64,000 bases of DNA from Catenaria anguillulae PL171 (lineage: Eukaryota > Blastocladiomycota > Blastocladiomycetes > Blastocladiales > Catenariaceae). A program made the translations under genes and the position numbers. The stretch covers positions 558,001 through 622,000 of the forward strand of contig MCFL01000006.1 of NCBI GenBank assembly GCA_002102555.1. The letters run 5' to 3'. The notes under the pieces are model-generated. The model saw only the letters and a program-made list of their open reading frames with translations. It made no database searches and was not told the DNA's origin. Of the stretch, positions 55,324 to 64,000 are shown piece after piece. Every line of letters starts with the position of its first letter. Position 1 is the first letter of the stretch.

Positions 55324-55370
55324 TGGCCGAGGTTGAATGGGACATAGGTAGGGTAGTGCATTGCAGTCAA

Positions 55371-55391
55371 TTTTTTTTTTTTTTTTTTTTT
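55371..55391 (+). repeat. Run of 21 T
   Basis: Homopolymer between the convergent KEX1 and KAR5 3' ends; could serve as a 3'-end element or be a polymerase-slippage tract. Confidence 0.6.
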
Positions 55392-55490
55392 GCGTTTCTT
55401 GACTCAATCAACTGTTTCATAAACACTGGCTTACTCGTGGGTTGTACTAGCAATACATACATTTGGCATCGCTCCTGATGAATCCCGCTC

Positions 55491-57764
55491 TCAATCTGAT
55501 TGATTGGATCCGTGCGATGAGTTCAACTTGAACAGCTGACTTGGCCGATACCGTTTCCACGTTGTCCCGCCTGAATTGTTTCGCTTGGGTGGACGATGTA
55601 AAGTGCGAATCGAGAGGGTTTCGACTGTGTTGAACGACGCTGGTGAAACCATATCTTGCTCGTCTCGCCCGTCACCGCCATTTGTGGGTGGAGTTTGAGC
55701 AAGCAAGGTCAAGATATTGGGCCTTTGGCTCCACATCAAGTAGCCAATGCTGATGATAGCAACAGCGCAAGATGCAAGGATCCAAGTCACCGAGTCTGCT
55801 TCTCTCAGCACTTTCAGCCCAACTGGATCCGAATCGATTCAGTCAGTCGTGTGTTCCGGCACATCTAATCCAATTGGAAAGCATATCTTACGTGCTCCCA
55901 GTACCGCCGCAACCCCAACCGGCCCGAGCAGTCGATACACCATAATCCCACCGACCACCACCGCAATCACCGTCATATCACCACCAGACAGGAAACCGAC
56001 AATGTTGGTGATGAGCCCAAAACTCGACGTGGCCGCTTCAGTCTGCTCGTGCAACTCCTTCAAGGCCTGCGTGACTGAATCAAGCTGAAGACTTTGTTTG
56101 GAGTGAGTCTCTCGCATTTGATCGGCCATGGCCGTCATGTTTTCGACTATGGCAGTGTGCATTTGCTGCACATGTGCGAACCAAGCCGATGTGGATTGCA
56201 TGACGGTATTCTGATGCGATTCGAATTGCTGGATGGAGGCAGACATGCGCTGAAAGAATGCGAGCTGTGTGCGCAGCATCACATCAAGATTGGATGCATG
56301 GGAGGTGAGCGAAGAGCTGAGGTGTGCGAGGGTCGTAGTAAGGTTCGAGGTATGCGACGAGGTTGCGTTGAAGACTTGTGCAGTTGCCGCCTGCTCTCAA
56401 GCACCTGACATCAAGTGAGACATGCTTTTCATCCGAGTCACAGTGCACAACACGAACCATCAGGAGTTGCATCGACTCTTGCGCCTGTTGCTGCTGCTGA
56501 AAATGCTTGCTCACGTCTTGTGCGACAACCTGCAACCCATGCCTCAGCGCAACCGTGTCTTCTCTTACCCCTTCCACCCACTTTCCCACCTCCTCTTTGC
56601 TGGCTCGCAACGCCAACTGGACTTGTTTCTGAACTCGATCAATCTCATTGACGGATCTAGCAACCTTTCCCATCTCCTCGCTCATGCCACCCACATCCTT
56701 TACCATACCCGCAGCCCATTTGCCCAGCTCGGTTGCGTGCGACTTGAGATCGTCTTGTGCCTTTGATACACTCGCCAGCGTCGCGAGCTCCTGCGCATGC
56801 AAAGCAGACATGTCTTGGGCGTGTTGCTGAAGCAAGTTTGTGTTGACAAGCTGGGCAAGGGTAAGGTTGTAAAAGAGCGACTCAACAAGCTCGCGCTCGA
56901 TTTGGTGGCGCACGGCGTAGCACATGGCCATGACTTCGCGAAAGTAGCCAGAGTAGGATGTCCAGAGTTGTGGGACTTGAGCAAGGGCTCTGTTTTAACA
57001 CGGCCATTTAGTGTCAAGTGCCAATTGTTTCACACTTGGGAAGCTCGCACGTACTCGACACAGGCAGATGGAGGGTTGGCTTGAGAGCATGACGTGGGGA
57101 CATTCATGTTGGCCGTGGCCACTTCGCACATGGTGAGCCGAACGGCATCTGTCGGTGGGCAGCAACAATCTTCATTTTCAGTACTCATCGTTTTGGTTGA
57201 CCATGTTCCCTGCCGACCAAACAGTACATTGAATCTTTTCCTCTTGCTTGATCGTGAGCTCCTTGCAACCCTTTTGAAGCATTGACGCAGCCTCTTTGTA
57301 ACAGTCGTGTGAGTTTGCTTGATACTTTTGTATTGACGCTGATGCGCCGCCGGCTTATCATTGTCAATCATTTTGCTTCAATGTACGCTCAAGAAGGGAC
57401 GAGACGAACATTTGCCTTGCTCAAGCAACATGAGCTCTTCTTCAGACTGTTGGCGGATCGATTGGAGCCACTCTGCCAAACACGAACGAAATCAAGTGAG
57501 GAGGGTGTCATTGAAATCTTGAACGAAAGCAGACAATGGCACTTGTTGCCCACCTTCGCCATTCAACTGTGGTTGCTGAAATTGCCCGTTCGGTGAGACA
57601 TTGTGACCTGATTTCCAATGTTGCGACGGTGACGAATCTTCCTTGCCCGGCCATAGCCATCCAAGCCCCGGATCTGGATCCGCTGTTGGCATTGGACTTG
57701 AGGCGACAATGTGGAAAGCAATTGCGCTCGTCAAAGCGGTGATTGCGAGAGGTAGGAAGAGCTT
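55491..57764 (-). CDS. KAR5: KAR5/GEX1-family nuclear-membrane fusion protein
   Basis: Firm exons: 57228 end, 57148-57055, 56989-56458, 56390-55892 and 55822-55491. The start at 57764 gives a signal peptide (MKLFLPLAITALTSAIAF); one or two small exons between about 57520 and 57310 are not resolved. The Cys-rich domain reads CYKEAASMLQKGCKEL, AVRLTMCEVATANMNVPTSC, ACVEALAQVPQLWTSYSGYF then REVMAMC, the KAR5/Tht1/GEX1/Brambleberry signature. A long coiled coil follows (LQQHAQDMSALHAQELAT; TAMADQMRETHSKQ), then two to three C-terminal helices (DMTVIAVVVGGIMVYRLLG; ASCAVAIISIGYLMW). Kar5 is an ER/nuclear-envelope protein required for nuclear fusion after mating, so the organism is expected to have a sexual cycle. 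Confidence 0.8.
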
Positions 57765-58186
57765 CATGGTCGGCACGTTTGCTCGTTCTGACTCTGGCCA
57801 TAAGAAACGGCCAGTGAGCGTAGAACGATGAGCCATGCGTACAACACATGCCGGGTTCAAATAGGACTTCTTCCATTTATGAGGATGTAAAAGAGGATCC
57901 TCCTGGCCAGTTCAGGAGAAATGCAGAGGAGGCCTGCCAACAAACGCGTTGTTGCCGTCTTGACGGAGGCCCGAGGTGCCTGGGTCGAGCAGCTAGCGCT
58001 CCTTGCAACCACCAAAGCTGCCGGTGTCAAGCATTACTGTGGGGGTTTGAACAAAACTGGAATGTGTATATACTTCTCTGACTTCCGACCTATTTCCCAA
58101 AAGAATGACACAAGAGGAGCGCAAACAAGCAACAAAGAAAAAAAAACTCTCCCGTTTCAACATGGCACGGCACGCCGAATCATGGT
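57765..58186. other. Gene-free spacer
   Basis: KAR5 promoter and 3' flank of the next minus-strand gene. A-rich run near 58136-58146. No feature. Confidence 0.5.
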
Positions 58187-59623
58187 CTAAAACAGCCCAA
58201 ACTTCTTCTTACCCGAGCCCGAACCGCCCGATGACGACGATCCGCCGCCCAACTTTCCTCCCAAAGCACCCATGGCCATCTTGCCCAACGGATGCTTGCC
58301 GAGCATCGTGTCCAAGGGCTTAATGCCCGTCGACGGGGCACCCTGCTGTGGCTGTTGGGGTGCGCCTGCCATGCCGCCGTATGCGGCGGGCTGTTGAGGC
58401 GGATACGCGCCTTGCTGGGGTGGGTACGCGGCGGGTTGCTGTGGCGGGTATGCGCCACCCGATTGTTGAGGCGGGTAGGCCGCTGGTTGCTGGGGAGGGT
58501 AGGATTGCGGTTGTTGGGGAGGGTAAGACGAAGGTTGTTGCGGCTGGCCGTACGCGGCGGGAGCAGCAGCAGCACCGTAAGCGGCGGGAGCTTGCTGCGA
58601 CGGGTATTGCTGCGACGTTTGAGGCTGACCGTAGGGCTGTTGTTGCTGAGGCGGGTACTGCTGTTGAGGCTGCTGGGGAGGGTAGCTACCCTGTTGCTGG
58701 CCGTACATCGCGGGAGCAGGCGGTTGTTGACCATACGCGTGCTGTTGTTGCGGCTGCTGCTGTTGCGGCTGCGACGACGAAGCGGTCGCATGAGCCATGG
58801 CCGTGCCGGCCAAACCAGTCGCAACAGCAATCTTGCCCAACGGGTGCTTGTTGAGCGCCGCGTTAACGAGCGGATTGCCGGCGGGTGCCGAAGACGACGA
58901 TGAAGAGCCGGCGGGTTTGGCGGGCTTGCCGGCACCCATCATGGCGCCGAGAGGTGTTTTGCCGAGCAACGAGTCGACTTGCGAGTTGCCTGTGAGGCCC
59001 GCGGGTTTTTGCTGCTGAGGAGCAGGGGCAGGCGCGCCATAGGGTTGTTGCTGTTGCTGTTGAGGCGGGTAAGATCCATGCTGGGGAGGATAGGCCGCTT
59101 GTTGCTGTTGCGGAGGATACGCTTGCTGCTGTTGGGGAGGGTACGGAGCAGCCGCGCCGTACGCGGCGGGCGCCGCGGCCGGGTACGCCGGCTGCTGCTG
59201 ACCATAGCCCCCGGCAGTCGGGCCACCCGAGTAGGTAATGGCCAACCTGACTTGGCCCGCGGCCTTGCCCTTGGGCGTCACAAGATCAAACCAATCGTCG
59301 ACTTGGCCCGTGGCAGCGACGCGGTCGAGCGGGATGGTGCGCGCGCCAATCAAGTCGTCAGCGCCCGTGTCCTCGTCGTAGCACTCGAGAAGGAGCGACG
59401 CGTTGGCGACGTTGGTGCCCTGCGGAAGGGAGAACGAGTGCTGCTCGTCCCATTGGGCATTCGCACCAGCATTGTTCTTTGTGGTGGTGCGGAAGGGCGA
59501 GCCGAGCGGGGCAGCGCCGGGCGTGGGGAGAAGCTTGATGAGCAAGTAGGCATCGTTCTTGCCGCCGAACGATTCGACGCTGCGCAGCGAACGGGCAGCG
59601 ACGGCTTTGACTTGAAGTGACAT
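58187..59623 (-). CDS. C2-domain protein with Gln/Pro/Tyr repeats (2)
   Basis: One exon, 478 aa from the ATG at 59623. C2 domain in residues 1-135 (LQVKAVAARSLRSVESFGGK, NDAYLLIKLLP, NAQWDEQHSFSL, LLLECYDEDTGADDLIGARTI, DDWFDLVTPKGKAAGQVRL). Then about 300 residues of (A)YPPQQ(Q/P) repeats rich in Gln, Pro, Tyr and Ala. These are interrupted by two short related helices (SLLGKTPLGAMMGAG; LNKHPLGKIAVATG; MLGKHPLGKMAMGAL), a threefold element K-(T/H)-P-L-G-x-M/I, and a basic GKKKFGLF end. The shared C2 plus YPPQ plan makes it a paralogue of 47642-48922, though this copy is intronless. Likely a membrane-binding, self-associating scaffold. Confidence 0.8.
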   Translation of the reverse strand: MSLQVKAVAARSLRSVESFGGKNDAYLLIKLLPTPGAAPLGSPFRTTTKNNAGANAQWDEQHSFSLPQGTNVANASLLLECYDEDTGADDLIGARTIPLDRVAATGQVDDWFDLVTPKGKAAGQVRLAITYSGGPTAGGYGQQQPAYPAAAPAAYGAAAPYPPQQQQAYPPQQQQAAYPPQHGSYPPQQQQQQPYGAPAPAPQQQKPAGLTGNSQVDSLLGKTPLGAMMGAGKPAKPAGSSSSSSAPAGNPLVNAALNKHPLGKIAVATGLAGTAMAHATASSSQPQQQQPQQQHAYGQQPPAPAMYGQQQGSYPPQQPQQQYPPQQQQPYGQPQTSQQYPSQQAPAAYGAAAAPAAYGQPQQPSSYPPQQPQSYPPQQPAAYPPQQSGGAYPPQQPAAYPPQQGAYPPQQPAAYGGMAGAPQQPQQGAPSTGIKPLDTMLGKHPLGKMAMGALGGKLGGGSSSSGGSGSGKKKFGLF

Positions 59624-60316
59624 GGTGGGCAATTTGGAGTGGGAGTGGTTGACGGCGGGTCACTGAGGACTTTCAGCGAGGACAAAGGCGGGACATGAAC
59701 TGGTTTTGAACGGACCACCGTATGGAAGGCGGTGTGCGGAATGACGCGGTCAAGGTCACCCGCAGGCACTCGTGCTGAAAACGCCTCAGTGGAATGATGA
59801 GCAGGCTTGGCGTTTTGGCGTTCCAAGAGCGCAGCGATCTTGTCGAACGGTTCAGCCGTGAGACAATTTGACAGATTAAAGGAGCGGCTGGCCAGGGTGG
59901 CATATCCCATCATGATTCACACAAACACAATCATTTCCAATTCGCTATTTCGCTTTGAAAATGAAGCGTCAAGGTTGGCACTTCTTGCGGGACTAGACAT
60001 GCATTCCATCGCGATGAACAGATTGTGTCGGAACTGGTGAGACATGACCCGCCTGGAAGCATGTTCTGGAACGTTCCGGAGTGACGGCATCCCACCAGCG
60101 AAACCAGCGACCAGCTGGACAGATCGGAGGCCTACTGAGATCACGTTCGACAAGCGACGCGAAATCCGATGACAAACCACTTTTCAATGTCTCTGTCAAC
60201 GCTTTCCCCCCTCTCTTCTCTCGATGCTTCGGCATATGTACATCTGGACTCGACTCTGTCCGTCTGCCGTATTCACGCCACCTTGCTACACACCCATCTC
60301 CGACACTCGATCCACC
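59624..60316. other. Gene-free spacer, divergent promoter region
   Basis: Shared upstream region of the C2/Gln-Pro gene and Mn-SOD. No coding segment recognised. Confidence 0.5.
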
Positions 60317-61125
60317 ATGCTCGCCAAGTCTGCCATCGCTTTGGCCCGCCCCACCCTCGCTCGCGCCGCCACGGGCGCCGCCGCCGTCCGTGCCAAGCAC
60401 ACCCTCCCCGACCTCCGTATGTATCCCGCGCCATGCATCCTCTGTCTCGATTCCGCTCGACTCGTGATCCGTCTCGCCAAACACCCAAATAAACGCGGTC
60501 ACGCAATCATTCAAGCTAACTGACAACCCTCCCCATTCGCTACTTAGCGTACGATTACAACGCCCTCGAGCCCGTCGTCTCGGCCGAAATCATGAAACTG
60601 CACCACTCCAAGCACCACCAAGCCTACGTGACCAACCTCAACGTGGCCGAAGAAAAGTTTGCCGAGGCACAGGTCAAGAAGGACATTGCCTCACAAATCG
60701 CTTTGCAGCCCGCTCTCAAGTTCAACGGCGGCGGCCACATCAACCACACCATCTTCTGGACCAACCTGTGCTCGCCCAAGGACTTTGACCTGCCCCAGGG
60801 TGAGCTGCTCAAGGCCATCCAGGCCGAGTTTGGATCGCTCGACAACCTTGTCACCAAGTTCAACACGCAAACCGCGGCCGTCCAAGGGTCTGGATGGGGC
60901 TGGTTGGGCGTCAACAAGGAAACCAAGCGGTTGCAGATTGCCACCACGGCCAACCAGGATCCGCTCGCGCCCACCACGGGGCTTGTTCCGATCTTGGGCA
61001 TTGACGTGTGGGAGCACGCGTACTACTTGGACTACAAGAATGCCCGGCCCGATTACCTCAAGGCCATTTGGGGCGTCGTCAACTGGAAGAATGTGGCCGA
61101 GCGGTTTGCCAAGGCACGCGCGTAA
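60317..61125 (+). CDS. SOD2: Mitochondrial manganese superoxide dismutase
   Basis: Two exons, 60317-60416 and 60548-61125 (131-nt intron, phase 1), give 225 aa. The first exon is an Arg/Ala-rich mitochondrial targeting peptide ([18 protein letters not shown]) ending in KHTLPDL. The mature enzyme starts [15 protein letters not shown]. Metal ligands are all visible: His in [10 protein letters not shown], His in [10 protein letters not shown], and Asp/His in [11 protein letters not shown]. The Gln/Gly pattern (VQGSGWGWL) fits a Mn rather than Fe enzyme. It dismutates superoxide in the matrix. Length and domain order are standard for tetrameric SOD2. Confidence 0.96.
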
Positions 61126-61369
61126 CTTGACGAGCGGGTCACAGCAGGGTCGTGCTTCATACGCACCAGAGTCAAGAGTCCAGCGAGGAATGCGCAGCAG
61201 TTTGTCATTCAAATACCTCCCACATCCCAATCTTGCCAGGCATCCATCGTTCAATGGAAAATCGGTTTCGGTCGTGATTGAGCGTTCCATCATGAAATAC
61301 ACGTCATGTGTCCTTTTAAATACGCAATCTAACAACACCCAAAACTGTCACTTGGACCACACTTGAACT

Positions 61370-64000
61370 CTACGCCAAGTTGGCCTGCTCAAGCGTATGC
61401 ACTAAATACCTTGCTTGCAACGCATGAAGCACAGCATCCACACATGGACCCGCGCCCGCCTCGTCTGTGAACAGCGACGTGGACTCGTGGACCGTGATAG
61501 AGTGATCCAGCTTGGCAAACTTGAACTCAAAGTATCGCTGGATCGCACGGCCAGTCAGGTATTTGGATTGGCTGGCCGTGCTTGCTGTGGAAGCTGTGGT
61601 GGGCGAGTCTTGGAGGGTGGGCGAGTCAACTGTTGTGCTGGCTTCGTATGTGGACGTTGTTGCAAGAGAGGCGGTATTGCGCGTAGGCCGGCCGGGATTG
61701 TGACTATTTGGCGATGACGGTGTGGTTGTTGTCGAGACAGAGGAGGGTTGTCCCGACGAGGAGCCTGGTCCAATACCGTCGCCACTCGTGCTGCTAGCAG
61801 TTTTGGATTTGGGAGCAGGTTTGAGCACTCGATGCATGGACGGGTACACTCGAATCAGGTTTTTCGCAATTGTGCCAATGTGCTGCTTGCTCTGGATCTT
61901 TGCCTGGAAGGCCGCATTGGAGGTGCGCGAATGAATATGCAACAGTCAGCTATAAAATCGCCGGGCAAGAAGATATGTACTCGAAAAACGAACCTTGAAC
62001 TGCGCATAGTTCCACCACACGACCAAGACCTTGGACGTTCTCGTGCTTCGCTTGAGAAACAGTGTCGCCTTATCAATGTCCTCCTTGAGCTTGCTCGTCT
62101 TTGCGTTTGCCACATTGTCAAAGTCATCAAAGGCATTCATGTCAAAGACCACGAGCACAAAGTCAAGCAGCTCGTTCATGGCTCGTGCACTGGACATGCC
62201 CGCTTGCTTGGATTTGGAGATTTTGACAGTGTCGACGTCTATAAAGCAAGCGAGTTTGCTACGATTCAGGTCCGTTTTCACCACTTGAAATTCCCACAAG
62301 CAGCCAAACAGCAGCTCGGCGAGCGAATGTGGGAATGACTGGATGAGTAAAGGCGAGGGCCGTTCGCGCAAAAGTGCTGGATTCAAGTCGTCAATCAGCC
62401 TAGACTCCATACCGAATTAGTCATGTCTGCCGTCAACACACAGTCCATGTGAAACATGATGCGTACCGCGCCATGACTGATGGATTCATGGCAAATAAGG
62501 ACAAGGTCACATCGCTCGTGACCCTCTGCACCCCGCCCGTCTTTAACCTGCCCATGACTGCCTCGAGCACCTTGCCAAACCGTCCAAGATACTGCGCGCG
62601 CTCATTCTTGCCTTGAATCACCTCGCACAAGTGCCCGAGACTCTGCTTGACCAGTTTTGTGGCTGCCACCTCCAACATGGCCGCCCGCACCATGTCCCCA
62701 ACCTCGGACCCCTGGCGCGTGTCCAGCGCCCACACCGTCTTGGACTCGATAACACGCAAGCCCTTGGCGTGCATTGCCACGAGCTTGTGGAAATGCACAG
62801 CGTCAGGGTCTTCGGGCGCAAGCGTTGCGGCTTGCGCGTGTGCGAGCTGGTATGCAAACCGAAACGAAGCAAGCGCGTACACTTGGACAAAAAACGTCAG
62901 GGTGGACGGATGCTGGTTGGCAAGCAATCGCGTCCAGGCGGGTACTGTGGATGCAGGCGACTTCAAGGGAGCGGGGATAGATATGGCTGGATTGGATGTG
63001 GCGAGTGATGGAGCGCTATGGTCCAGGCTGCGCTTGGAGAGGGCAGAGTTGGATTGCATGGGACTGCCGCTCCCGCCTTCCTTTTCTTTGGTCAGCATGC
63101 CTGAAAACGATTTGCGCAGCAGGTTCGGAGCTTGGCGGGTGTGGTCGCGAGCGGCAACGGCAAAGTTGGCGGCACTCGCAATGAGACGCTTGCTTGATCC
63201 GTGCTTGCTGCCTTCAGTAGCACCCGTTGTCGGTGAATCTACTACACTTACCGACGCGGCCGTGGCGCCCCCTCCACCTGTCGGCGCACTTGCGCCAGAA
63301 AGCCCAAGGGCATGGGCCGCCGCTCCGCCCACAACTTCGGCCACCACGGGTGTTGCAGGCAACATGAGCGCCGACGCCTTGCTCGCCTTGTTTTTACCTC
63401 CGGCGCCCGACGATGCAGGCTGTGCCGCCGCCAAACTTGCCAAGAACGCGGCGCGAGCCGCGCCCGATCCCAATACCGCGACTGAAATTTGCAAATCGGA
63501 TCGCCACCTGCGAACAGCCAGCCGGCGCGCTTGCACGCGCTGCCTGCGCTGGCCGTACTCGTTGAGAATGAGTAGGCATGCCCAGGAGACGCGCGAGCTG
63601 TGGAAGAGGATCGAGAAAAGGTTGAAGAGAGCGCCGGTCACATTGAAAATGTCGAGCGGTTGGGTCATGACGCGGATAATGGCTTCGAGACCTTGTGGGA
63701 AATCAGTGAGAACGAGATCAAAGACGACGACTGTGGGGAGGCAGTGACCAAGGCGTGGAATGGGTGAGTCAAGCGTTGCACTGCCCTAAATTGGGAATGA
63801 AATGAAGAGCGTACTGCTTGGGGCGGATATGAATTGGGCACTGGGAACGATGGCTGCTTGTAGCGACTTGGACATGAATACGGAAGGGACCATAAGCACA
63901 GAGTGAGAACAGAATGCTGTTTGGAAATTGAGGAGGTGAGAGAGAAATCTCAGAAACCAATTGACAAATGCTACAAGGTCTCGCACCATACAGCCAGGGT
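61370..64000 (-). CDS. Galpha-like protein with eroded nucleotide-binding motifs (5' end outside window)
   Basis: Exons about 63775-62467, 62399-61998ish and 61900-61370 (donors GTACGC, GTTCGT). Gene continues past 64000. Residues align in order with a heterotrimeric Galpha subunit. RWRSDLQISVAVLGSGAARA corresponds to the P-loop region (LLLGAGESGKST) with Lys and Ser lost. LIDDLNPALLRERPSPL corresponds to switch I. LACFIDVDTVKISKS stands for the D-V-G-G-Q switch II; LVVWWNYAQFKAKI for the N-K-x-D strand; ITVHESTSLFTDEAGAGPCV plus DAVLHALQARYLVHTLEQAN for the T-C-A-T and C-terminal helix. Long Ser/Gly-rich inserts follow the P-loop and the N-K-x-D region. None of the G1, G3, G4 key residues is kept, so it should not bind GTP normally. 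Family assignment is my inference. Confidence 0.5.

Noticed and set aside
57840-57870. gggttcaaat sequence resembling a tRNA B box
   Set aside because: No matching A box or foldable cloverleaf at the right distance.
58292-58903. Plus-strand Leu/Arg-rich frame
   Set aside because: Antisense of the Tyr/Gln/Pro repeats of the C2 protein.

Overview
The window is nuclear DNA of a zoosporic fungus, most likely Blastocladiomycota (Allomyces/Catenaria/Blastocladiella type). This rests on inference. Genes are dense and intron-rich with short introns (about 47-120 nt) whose donors are mostly GTACGY, GTATGT, GTGCGY or GTTCGT. Clearly fungal genes are present (KEX1-type carboxypeptidase, KAR5-type karyogamy protein, GGA adaptor, NIP7, CSL4, CUE3/ASCC2, Dap1/MAPR, BolA, Mn-SOD). 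The ankyrin-like protein with GHVHVLEWW-type units belongs to a class that I recall as expanded in this phylum. I saw no convincing tRNA, rRNA, CRISPR or retroelement.

Layout. 0-10.5 kb: the end of an unknown gene, a large F-box-like protein, CUE3/ASCC2 (ribosome-quality trigger), CSL4 (exosome cap), an ankyrin-like protein and NIP7 (60S biogenesis). 10.5-20.6 kb: a rearranged cluster of an unrecognised four-helix membrane family. Copies lie on the minus strand at 10.7-13.6 kb and on the plus strand at 18.3-20.2 kb. They flank a 4.8 kb core holding a small unknown gene, an Asi-like membrane RING ligase and BolA2. About 0.9 kb of the two sides is essentially identical in inverted orientation, and on the plus side two family members are joined into one spliced eight-helix gene. 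21-27.5 kb: a Thr-rich single-pass protein, two tandem glutathione transferases, a coiled-coil protein and Dap1. 28-39 kb: a NIPA-type transporter with a secreted Cys-rich front and a His-rich tail, a seven-helix protein and two Ser/Pro-rich proteins. 39-51.7 kb: a C2 protein, a secreted protein, GGA, a polytopic protein, a C2/Pro-Gln protein and a mucin-stalked wall protein. 52-64 kb: KEX1 converging on KAR5, a second C2/Pro-Gln protein, Mn-SOD, and a gene that reads as a Galpha-like protein with all nucleotide-binding motifs eroded (runs off the right edge).

Functional threads. RNA and ribosome maintenance cluster on the left (CUE3, CSL4, NIP7). Golgi/endosome traffic and processing genes lie on the right (GGA, KEX1, C2 proteins). 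KEX1 and KAR5 are both known from fungal mating, but their adjacency here may be chance. The most unusual parts are the inverted tetraspan cluster with its fused gene and the Galpha-like pseudo-GTPase. Exon boundaries were placed by eye from GT-AG signals, reading phase and family similarity. No transcript data were available.
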